From positions 1-22,754 of the forward strand of contig JAJTHX010000100.1 in the NCBI GenBank assembly GCA_021300125.1: a stretch of DNA of 22,754 nucleotides, given 5' to 3'. Positions 1-6,269 of the stretch are shown piece by piece. The translations under genes were made by a program, and so were the position numbers. This DNA comes from Betaproteobacteria bacterium. GTDB lineage: Bacteria; Pseudomonadota; Gammaproteobacteria; Burkholderiales; SG8-41. How positions within the stretch are numbered: position 1 is the first letter of the stretch; each line of letters begins with the position of its first letter. The notes beneath the pieces were generated by a model. The model made no database searches and was not told the origin of the DNA. It saw nothing but the letters and a program-made list of their open reading frames with translations.

Positions 1-987
1 CACCGCGATATCAAGCCCGCCAGTATTTTCATCCGCAGCGATGCGCAGCCCGTGCTGCTGGATTTTGGCGCGGCGCGCGCCGTCGGCAGCGCGACGCGCA
101 GCCTGACCGCTGTGCTGACGCAGGGTTACGCGCCCCTCGAGCAATACTCGCCCGACGGCAAACCGGGACCATGGTCGGACCTGTATGCCCTGGCGGGGGT
201 GCTCTTCCTCATGGTAACCGGCCGCAATCCGCCGGACGCCGTGACACGGCTGCAACTCGATACGGTGCCTGCAGCACTGCATGCTGCGCGAGGCCGCTAC
301 AGCGCGGTACTGCTGCAGACCATCAGCCGAGGGCTGACGGTGAATGCGGGATCACGGCCACAGAGCGTGGCCGGTTGGCGCGCGTTGCTGGAACCCGCGC
401 CAGTGCATGGCCAGGCGGGTACTGCCCCGACCACGGCAGTTATCGGTGCGGCCTTGAAGACTGTCGTCAAGAGTCCGGCGGCAGGCGCCCAGACCACGGT
501 GCGCACTGCGGTGTCCGTGCCCGACCACAGCGAGGCGTGGAAGCGCCTGACCCGGGCGGTTTTCTGGCTGCTCGCCATCAGCATTGGCATCAGCTGGTAC
601 GTGAAGCGCGAAACCGATCCGGCACCAGCACCCGCAATCGCTGCGCCTTCGGCGAAACGCGCGCCGGTGCAAGTCGAGGTTGTGCAGGCCCCGGCTCTCG
701 AGGAGCTTCCGGTGTCACCTGCGATCGCAGCCCCTCCGGCTGATGTCGTGTTGGTGAAACCGGTCGAACTGTCCCAGGGGCGTGTACCCGAGCGTATGGC
801 CAGCGAATTCCGCGGTGCAGACCGTGACGGCGACGGTTATCTTGCGCCCGCTGAAGTGGAGGAACGTTTTCCGCTTATCGCGAAAGAACTCGCTAAAGTC
901 GATCGCGATGGCGACGGCCTAATTTCGATCGAAGAATTCGCTGAGTGGCGCCTTCAGCCGGTCGAACGCCGGCCGCTGCGCAAATAG
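1..987 (+). CDS. Membrane-anchored Ser/Thr protein kinase with two C-terminal EF-hands (5' end outside window)
   Basis: The frame is open from base 1, so the start and most of the N-lobe lie outside the window. The first residues carry the Hanks-kinase catalytic loop HRDIKPAS, followed by DFGAAR (metal-binding loop, 61-78) and GYAPLEQY (activation segment end). The usual HRDxKPxN asparagine is Ser here (codon agt, bases 22-24). After the kinase lobe come a low-complexity Ala/Thr linker, one hydrophobic segment at about 553-606 (FWLLAISIGISWYV) and a Pro/Ala-rich stretch. Two complete 12-residue calcium loops follow, DRDGDGYLAPAE (about 820-855) and DRDGDGLISIEE (about 901-936). The family phosphorylates Ser/Thr of protein partners at the inner membrane. 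With one membrane span, the EF-hands would lie on the periplasmic side if the kinase is cytoplasmic; that is inference. Kinase identity is secure; substrate unknown. Confidence 0.9.
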   Translation, partial: HRDIKPASIFIRSDAQPVLLDFGAARAVGSATRSLTAVLTQGYAPLEQYSPDGKPGPWSDLYALAGVLFLMVTGRNPPDAVTRLQLDTVPAALHAARGRYSAVLLQTISRGLTVNAGSRPQSVAGWRALLEPAPVHGQAGTAPTTAVIGAALKTVVKSPAAGAQTTVRTAVSVPDHSEAWKRLTRAVFWLLAISIGISWYVKRETDPAPAPAIAAPSAKRAPVQVEVVQAPALEELPVSPAIAAPPADVVLVKPVELSQGRVPERMASEFRGADRDGDGYLAPAEVEERFPLIAKELAKVDRDGDGLISIEEFAEWRLQPVERRPLRK

Positions 988-1112
988 CGCCGGGTATCGC
1001 AGTCCTCGCTGCGCCCATCAAACTGCCGCAAAGTTGACGTGCAAACCTTCATCCTTTGTGACTTTTTGCCATCGGAAAGGTGCTGTAATGACAGCGGGTT
1101 GAGCAGGGTAAG

Positions 1113-1141
1113 CGGGTTGCGTCGCGCCTCAACGCAACCCG
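1113..1141. repeat. Perfect 10-bp inverted repeat (hairpin)
   Basis: CGGGTTGCGT at 1113-1122 is matched by its reverse complement at 1132-1141 with a 9-base loop. It lies 126 bases after the kinase stop and could act as a transcript-end structure or protein site. The lack of a T-tract argues against an intrinsic terminator. Confidence 0.6.
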
Positions 1142-1216
1142 ACTGCGCCGCCAGGGCCATGATGTCGCGAAGCTCGCCCGAGCACTGCAAAAGGCCAGGC
1201 AGGCGGGATGCAGCCC

Positions 1217-1324
1217 TCACGTTATCTGCGCACCGTCCTCCAGCGCCAGTGGAGCCCAGGCTCCGGGCGTATCGCCGAAGTCGCCACGGCTCTGCGCCTT
1301 GGTGATCTGGCGTTCGCTCTGCAG
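1217..1324 (-). pseudogene. Remnant of a DUF1992 (DnaJ homolog subfamily C member 28-like) gene
   Basis: The minus-strand frame reads SERQITKAQSRGDF, then TPGAWAPLALEDG, and stops at 1217-1219. DUF1992 proteins begin with an AERxIxxAxxxGxF helix followed by LPGxGKPLxLxD, so order, spacing and most key positions match over about 30 residues. The Gly-Lys of the motif is replaced by Trp-Ala. No proper start codon or ribosome site precedes the match, and the rest of the family (normally over 100 residues) is missing after the stop. This looks like a decayed fragment rather than a working gene. The match is from memory of the family pattern, so confidence is moderate. Confidence 0.4.
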
Positions 1325-1361
1325 GTTTGGCAGGTATGCGGCGACGGGTATTGCGGACACA

Positions 1362-2216
1362 TCAGCGGTGCAGCAGGAAATCACGAACTGCTGCGATCTG
1401 GTCGCTGGCCATGAGGGCGGGCGCATGTCCCACGCCGGAGAATTCGACCAGCCGTGATCTGGGGCCGCGCAGTGTCATGTCCCTGGCGGTTTCGCGCAGC
1501 AACAGGTCGGATTCGGCGCCGCGCAACAGCAGCGTCGGACAGGTGATTGCGTCGTAAACGTTCCAGAGCAGGATATCCTGCGCTGCGGCCTTGCGGAGGG
1601 CTAAGGCGATGTCAGGGTCATAGATTACCCCCCAGCGACCATCAGGGTGCCTCCGCGCATTGTGCTCGGCGAGGTGGCGCCATTGGGCGTCGTTCAGCGG
1701 ACCAAAGCTTGCAAATACCCGGCGAATGTAACGCTCGAAATCCTCGATGCATTCAAAACGCGGATCCTCGCCGACATATCTGCCAATGCGTTCCATCGAG
1801 ACTTTCGGGATCATCGCGCCGACGTCATTCAGCACCAGGCGGCGTATCGGGGTGCCAGGGCGGGCAGCCAGCAGCATGCCGAGCATGCCGCCCATCGAAG
1901 TGCCAACCCAGTGAATTTCACGCGCGCCCTGCGCGGTGACCCGCGCGATCAGCGCGGTCATGTCGTTCATGTATTGCGGATACCCGTAATCCTCGGGCTG
2001 GGGCAGCCAGTCGCTGCGGCCGCGGCCGGCGATGCTGACGCAGACCACGCGCAGGTCATCCTCAAGCGCTTCGGCCAGGGCATCGAAGTCGCGGCAATTG
2101 CGCGTCAGGCCATGCACGCAGATCAGCACGCGCGGATGATTCATATCTCCCCAATCAGTGTAATGCAGCCGGTGGAAACCGGCGCGGTTCAGGCAGAGCA
2201 GTTCACCGTTTCTCAT
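1362..2216 (-). CDS. Alpha/beta-fold hydrolase
   Basis: A 284-residue single-domain serine hydrolase. The visible catalytic set is the HG oxyanion motif (residues 35-36, VHGLTRN), nucleophile elbow GTSMGG with Ser107, probable acid Asp237 (RGAESD) and His264 (GVGHAP). No signal peptide or membrane span is seen, so it should be cytoplasmic. I chose the ATG at 2216, preceded by GAAAAG. The open frame runs upstream to 2285, but the extra N-terminus is Cys/Gly-rich and overlaps the end of the neighbouring GIDE-domain gene, whereas the family normally begins close to the GFHRLHYTDWG segment. The gene follows the GIDE gene with a 31-base gap and may be cotranscribed with it and lemA. The substrate (ester, lactone or other) cannot be inferred. 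Confidence 0.88.
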   Translation of the reverse strand: MRNGELLCLNRAGFHRLHYTDWGDMNHPRVLICVHGLTRNCRDFDALAEALEDDLRVVCVSIAGRGRSDWLPQPEDYGYPQYMNDMTALIARVTAQGAREIHWVGTSMGGMLGMLLAARPGTPIRRLVLNDVGAMIPKVSMERIGRYVGEDPRFECIEDFERYIRRVFASFGPLNDAQWRHLAEHNARRHPDGRWGVIYDPDIALALRKAAAQDILLWNVYDAITCPTLLLRGAESDLLLRETARDMTLRGPRSRLVEFSGVGHAPALMASDQIAAVRDFLLHR

Positions 2217-2247
2217 CCGCTTTTCGATGGCTGTTGTATTTGAAAAA

Positions 2248-3219
2248 TTACCTGAGGCCGAGCAACAACAGCCCCCAGGACCCAAGGCCCAGGAAGGCGA
2301 TCAGGTGAACCCAGGCCCAGATCCGGTAGCGCCGCCCCAGGTTGTCTGGCATCTCATTGGCGAGCAGGAACAGCCGGCGGTCGCGCGGCTTGCGCAACAG
2401 GTGCACGCCTTCGGTCTGCGCGCCAAACTGCTCGTGGTGGCGCTTGCGCACCTCTCCGATAGCGGCCAGCCGCGCCTGCCCCCACTCTTCCAGGCTGATC
2501 TTGCCGTCGCGGTCGGCATCAAAACGCTGCAGCAGCATTTGCGGAGTGTTTTTCCACTCCGTGATCAGCGCGCTGACATCGAAATTCTCGTCGGCGGCGC
2601 TCAGCACATTGCCGCTGTGCGTGGTGAATTCACCGATCGCGTACACCGGGCCTTCGGGCAGCAGCAGCCATTCGGTATAGCGGCGACCGCTCTCCTTCCA
2701 CTGCTTGCGATGGCTGCTTACCACCTCGGCGCCGTCAGGCGAGATTACACAGGCACCGGTGGCGTCCACCAGCAGGAAGTGATCGATGCTGGTGTTCTCT
2801 TCAACCGTGCTCCACTTGTTATTGCTGTCCTGTTCTTCGACGGTGTAGTGATACCAGCAGCAGGCCCGCAAACTGACTGGTGAGCGTACGGTTGAACCGT
2901 CGAGCAGGCGGCCCACGCCGAAGAGCTCGACATACCCTTGAGCGGCAGAGGCAATATGCGATGTCGGCAGGTCGTGAATGGCACGGTAGCGGCGGGTGTT
3001 GCCGATCCAGGCAAAAAAGCTGACCACACTCATCGCCAGCAGTGCCCAAGGCCAGCTTTGGGGGTTCTGGTTTTGCAGCGCGATGGCCAGGATGATCGCG
3101 TGCAGCCCGCCGGAGAGCAGGATCGGCCCGCGGCCGCGGTAACCCGCGAGGCTGAAGGCTGAGGCGTTCAAGTGGAGACGGATTCGGGCAAGATGCGTAT
3201 CCGGGGGCAGAAAGATCAA
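2248..3219 (-). CDS. GIDE-domain (MULAN-like) membrane protein with one EF-hand
   Basis: A 323-residue membrane protein. Two hydrophobic segments lie near residues 31-48 and 54-72. The region from about 75 to 230 resembles the GIDE/BAM domain shared with mitochondrial MULAN E3 ligases (TSHIASAAQGYVELFGVGRLL, then SPVSLRACCWYHYTVEE). A perfect 12-residue EF-hand loop follows at 234-245 (DADRDGKISLEE), and a C-terminal membrane segment lies at about 300-322. No RING domain is present, so ubiquitin ligase activity is not implied. An in-frame TAG lies two codons upstream of the TTG at 3217-3219. That TTG is the only start that keeps the first membrane segments, and GAGGGG sits unusually close to it. 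lemA lies 91 bases upstream in the same direction. GIDE and LemA genes are often neighbours; the shared role is unknown. Confidence 0.75.
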   Translation of the reverse strand: MIFLPPDTHLARIRLHLNASAFSLAGYRGRGPILLSGGLHAIILAIALQNQNPQSWPWALLAMSVVSFFAWIGNTRRYRAIHDLPTSHIASAAQGYVELFGVGRLLDGSTVRSPVSLRACCWYHYTVEEQDSNNKWSTVEENTSIDHFLLVDATGACVISPDGAEVVSSHRKQWKESGRRYTEWLLLPEGPVYAIGEFTTHSGNVLSAADENFDVSALITEWKNTPQMLLQRFDADRDGKISLEEWGQARLAAIGEVRKRHHEQFGAQTEGVHLLRKPRDRRLFLLANEMPDNLGRRYRIWAWVHLIAFLGLGSWGLLLLGLR

Positions 3220-3310
3220 ACCCCTCTACCCGATCAGCGGGGAGAGGGTTGGGCTCAAGTGACGGCTTGGGCCGGAGCAGAGGGTCGGCTATCAGCCTTC
3301 AATTGCGCGA

Positions 3311-3886
3311 TCACGCGCTGAATAGCTGCTTGAAATCCACGTCCTTGCGTTCTTCCTCGCTGAACTCGAGCAGTTGCGCGGCCTTGAAGCCGAGCAGGCG
3401 GGCGACGATCAGGTCCGGAAACTGGTCGATGCGAACGTTGTTGATGTTCACCGACTCGTTGTAGAACTCGCGGCGGTCGGCGATGGAGTTTTCCAGCGCC
3501 GAGATGCGCGTCTGCAGCTGCTGGAAAGTCTGGTTGGCCTTCAGGTCGGGATAGGCCTCGGCCAGCGCGAACAGGCTTCCAAGTGCAGCCCGCAATCCGC
3601 CCTCGGCCTGGCCAAGCGCCGGGATGTTCTGCGTCTCACGGGCGGTAAACACCTTCGAGCGTGCTTCGATCACCCGCGTCAGGGTGTCCTGCTCGAATTT
3701 CATGTACTGTTTGCAGGTCTCCACCAGCTTGGGCAGCTCGTCGTGGCGCTGCTTGAGCAGAACGTCGATATTGGCCCAGGCCTTTGATACGTTGTGCTTG
3801 ATCTGCACCAGCGCGTTGTAGATGGTGATGCCGTAGACCAGCACGACGACAACGACGGCGAGGCTTAGGATGGTGACAAATTCCAT
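3311..3886 (-). CDS. lemA: LemA family protein
   Basis: A 191-residue protein with a hydrophobic N-terminal anchor (residues about 3-23) followed by the long alpha-helical LemA domain. Recognisable blocks are YNALVQIKHNVSKAWANIDVLLKQRHDELPKLV (as short blocks YNALV, KAWANIDVLLKQR, DELPKLVE), then LKANQTFQQLQ and ENSIADRREFYNESVNINN near the C-terminus. The length is typical of the family. The start at 3886 is supported by AGGGAG eight bases upstream. LemA proteins are membrane-anchored with the helical part thought to lie outside the cytoplasm; their biochemical role is not settled. The gene lies 79 bases after the DUF4139 gene and 91 bases before the GIDE gene, which suggests a shared envelope role. 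Confidence 0.93.
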   Translation of the reverse strand: MEFVTILSLAVVVVVLVYGITIYNALVQIKHNVSKAWANIDVLLKQRHDELPKLVETCKQYMKFEQDTLTRVIEARSKVFTARETQNIPALGQAEGGLRAALGSLFALAEAYPDLKANQTFQQLQTRISALENSIADRREFYNESVNINNVRIDQFPDLIVARLLGFKAAQLLEFSEEERKDVDFKQLFSA

Positions 3887-3965
3887 TCGAGTTCTCCCTG
3901 GATGACTTCCGCGGACAATTGTATAGCAGCCCCGGGGACTAATTGCACTCCAGCCGGCAACCCCT

Positions 3966-5477
3966 CTACCAGCTGTAGCCGACCGAATAGCGGACGATAG
4001 CTTCGGCTCCTGCCGCCACGCTCACCGGAAACGTCACGGTCCGCGCATCAACCTTGCGGTAGTCGTGACTCTTGCCGGTGATCTGCCAGTGGCTCCAGCG
4101 GTAGAGTTGTTCGCGCACCATCACGGTGACGGCTTCCTTTTTCTGGTTGCGCACCCTGACTTCGATCTCCTCGGTCATGGTCTTGCGTGTGCTGTCGATG
4201 CTGAAATTGACTTGCCGCCGCTCGCCAACCACATCGAAGGCCGAGCCCATCCGGATCAGCACATTTTCGTTGCGCGGGGTGTGGTCGAGGCTGTCTTCGC
4301 CGATGAACTCCAGCGTCTGGTCGGCGGGGTCGAGCTTGGACACGCGGATGCGGCCGGCGGGCAGGGGCTGGCCGAGGTTCTGTTCCTTGCCGTTCTTGAA
4401 GCTGATGAATACATCAACCTTGCGGTTGCCGGTCTCGCCATGGTTGCGGTCGGTGACCGGGCCGCCATGGCCTCGAAAGCCCGGGGTGCCCTGATAGACC
4501 AGGGTTTTCTCGCAGGGCACGCCGCGCGCCACCGGGAACAGCTCGAGCTGCTGGGTCGAATTGTCGGGCAGCGTCACCGGACGGCCGAGGGTGTAGAGGT
4601 GGTATTCGAAGAATTCCTTGTCCCCGAAACCGGGCGCGGCCTCGGCGGCGAGGCTGGCGCGGGCCATCATGGCTGGCGCGACACGGCCGGGTGGCTGCAC
4701 GCGGTTGACGTCCCCAGCGACGAGTTTCAATCGTGCATCATTGTAGCTGGCGCCGGACTTGTTGATGATGCTGACCCAGGCGCCGACATCGAGTTTGCAG
4801 GTGCTGGCGTCCGCGCCGTCCTGGTAGGTCAGGTTGTAATCGGCCCACCAGGTCATGCCGCCGGTCTGGTACGACACGCGGCTGGCCTGGTTGCCACCGC
4901 GGCTGGCGTGGAGGTCCCAGACCAGTGTCGGCCGCGTGATCAGGCCGCCGGGCAGGTCGGGCAGGCGCACGCCGGCGTTGTGCGGCAGGGTCTGGATGCC
5001 GCCGTCGTCGCGCTTGAGCACGAGGCCGCCGTTGGTGGAGAGCAGTGTGCCGCTGAAGCTTTCGACGCCGCTGCCGCGCACCTGGTCCACGCTGATGCGG
5101 CGGTCGAGGTATTTCTCCAGCAGCTTTTGCGTGTTGACCAGATCGAACTGGAAATTCTGTTCCAGCACGCGGGTGCCGGCGGGGTCGGTCAGCGAATCGA
5201 AGCGCACCGTGGTCGGGTCGATCAGCGCGGCGACATCGCTGAAGCGCACGCTGTTGTGGCCGCGCTGCAGGGCCAGTTCACGCTGCTGGCGGACGATGGC
5301 GTACCCGGGAATCGCGGCGCCGCTGCCGCCGCCGCGATACAGCTCCGGCGGCAGGGCGCCGGGGCGGGCTGTGCTGTAGATGGTGACGGCCTGACCGCTG
5401 CCTTCGCCCTGGGCGGTGGCGGTGGCGGCAAGCGCGGCGAGGGTCAAGGCAAGCAGCGGGCGGATGGCGGGGTTCAT
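3966..5477 (-). CDS. Secreted DUF4139 domain protein
   Basis: A 503-residue exported protein. Residues 1-22 form a Sec signal peptide (short basic start, Leu/Ala-rich core, likely cleavage after ATA-22). The mature N-terminal region carries strand-rich sequence (ELALQRGHNSVRFSDVAALID), and the body matches the DUF4139 layout with PTLVWDL, the WWADYNLTY block and GASYNDARLKLVAGDVNR. The C-terminus is rich in beta strands. AGGAG lies just upstream of the ATG at 5477. It is the first gene of the minus-strand group DUF4139 - lemA - GIDE - hydrolase and faces the LOG gene across a 121-base divergent promoter region. DUF4139 has no assigned biochemical function; an envelope location is the safe inference. 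Confidence 0.85.
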   Translation of the reverse strand: MNPAIRPLLALTLAALAATATAQGEGSGQAVTIYSTARPGALPPELYRGGGSGAAIPGYAIVRQQRELALQRGHNSVRFSDVAALIDPTTVRFDSLTDPAGTRVLEQNFQFDLVNTQKLLEKYLDRRISVDQVRGSGVESFSGTLLSTNGGLVLKRDDGGIQTLPHNAGVRLPDLPGGLITRPTLVWDLHASRGGNQASRVSYQTGGMTWWADYNLTYQDGADASTCKLDVGAWVSIINKSGASYNDARLKLVAGDVNRVQPPGRVAPAMMARASLAAEAAPGFGDKEFFEYHLYTLGRPVTLPDNSTQQLELFPVARGVPCEKTLVYQGTPGFRGHGGPVTDRNHGETGNRKVDVFISFKNGKEQNLGQPLPAGRIRVSKLDPADQTLEFIGEDSLDHTPRNENVLIRMGSAFDVVGERRQVNFSIDSTRKTMTEEIEVRVRNQKKEAVTVMVREQLYRWSHWQITGKSHDYRKVDARTVTFPVSVAAGAEAIVRYSVGYSW

Positions 5478-5598
5478 GGAGGAGCTCCTGGGTTGTCCTG
5501 CTGTTTAAACGCCGGAACTGGCCGGATGGGGTTAAGGCCCGCGGTGCCGGCGCGTACAATCCCGGCTGCAAGCGTCATCCACAGAAAACGGGACGGGC

Positions 5599-6177
5599 AT
5601 GAACAACATCTGCATTTTTTGCGGTTCGAACAGCGGTCGCGGCGAGACCTACGCCGAATCAGCGCGGGCGATGGTGGCGGCAATCGGCGAGGCGGAGCTG
5701 GGCATCGTCTTCGGCGGTGGCAACATCGGGCTGATGGGGGTGATCGCCGAGGCGGCGCTGGCGCAAGGCGTACGTGCGGTGGGTATCACGCCGCGGCGCC
5801 TGCTCGAGCGCGAGGTGGTGCATACCGGCCTGAATGAGCTGCACGTGGTCGAATCCATGCACGAGCGCAAGGCGCTGATGCGCGCGCAGTCCGATGCCTT
5901 CATCGCGTTGCCGGGCGGGCTGGGCACGCTGGACGAACTGTTTGAAGTCGCGGCGCTGACCCAGCTCGGCGAGCATCACAAGCCCTGCGGCCTGCTCAAC
6001 ACCTCGGGCTATTTCGACGGGCTGCGCGGTTTTCTGGACCATGCCGTGGCCGAGCGCTTCGTGACCCCGGTGCACCGGGACCTGCTGGTGGTGGAGTCGG
6101 ACCCGCGGCGGCTGATTGCCGGACTGCGTGCCTGGAAACCGGCACAGTCCAGTAAATGGATGGACCGCAAGGCCTAG
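5599..6177 (+). CDS. LOG family nucleoside 5'-monophosphate phosphoribohydrolase
   Basis: A 192-residue protein of the LOG/TIGR00730 family, which removes ribose 5'-phosphate from AMP or cytokinin nucleotides. It shows the Rossmann-type start ICIFCGSN, GGGNIGLMG at about residue 39, the arginine-bearing MHERKALM segment, and the signature PGGLGTLDELFE from residue 105, whose glutamates are catalytic in the family. No signal peptide. The ATG at 5599 is preceded by GGGACGGG. It is transcribed away from the DUF4139 gene; 92 bases and an inverted repeat separate it from soeA, so it is probably not part of that operon. In bacteria that do not make cytokinin these enzymes probably act in nucleotide salvage; that part is family knowledge. 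Confidence 0.92.
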   Translation: MNNICIFCGSNSGRGETYAESARAMVAAIGEAELGIVFGGGNIGLMGVIAEAALAQGVRAVGITPRRLLEREVVHTGLNELHVVESMHERKALMRAQSDAFIALPGGLGTLDELFEVAALTQLGEHHKPCGLLNTSGYFDGLRGFLDHAVAERFVTPVHRDLLVVESDPRRLIAGLRAWKPAQSSKWMDRKA

Positions 6178-6189
6178 GTCCTGCCGGTA

Positions 6190-6235
6190 ATGGGGGCATA
6201 AGAAATTTTGAGTCTGGCCCCGTGGTGGCCCCCAT
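6190..6235. repeat. REP-like inverted repeat upstream of soeA
   Basis: ATGGGGGC at 6190-6197 is matched by its reverse complement at 6228-6235. The interior contains GAAATTTTGAGTCTGGCCCC, which resembles the short GGGGTCAGACTC-type palindromic (REP) elements scattered through many proteobacterial genomes. The resemblance is from memory, and only one copy is present in this window. Confidence 0.4.
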
Positions 6236-6269
6236 AAAATCCGCCAGCCACCATGCACCGGGGAATCCC

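Larger units (their letters stand above)
988..1361. other. Gene-free stretch with a hairpin and a gene remnant
   Basis: No intact gene is supported over these 374 bases. Two things stand out: a perfect 10-bp inverted repeat (1113-1122 with 1132-1141, 9-base loop), and a short minus-strand frame resembling a DUF1992 protein, listed separately. The hairpin has no T-run on either side, so it is not a standard intrinsic terminator. Other open frames here show no family resemblance. Confidence 0.6.

Noticed and set aside
1113..1141. Kinase-gene intrinsic terminator
   Set aside because: The stem is perfect but no T-run follows on either strand.
1039..1305. 88-residue plus-strand open frame after the kinase gene
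   Set aside because: No ribosome site and no family resemblance; it overlaps the hairpin and the DUF1992-like remnant.
4065..5837. 590-residue plus-strand open frame
   Set aside because: It is the shadow of the DUF4139 gene, which has signal peptide, ribosome site and domain match; the plus frame is Ala/Gly/His/Val-rich without any family pattern.
6156..6269. N-terminal extension of soeA to the first possible start
   Set aside because: It would translate the end of the LOG gene and the inverted repeat; the ATG at 6270 has a nearby GGGGA and gives a family-like N-terminus.
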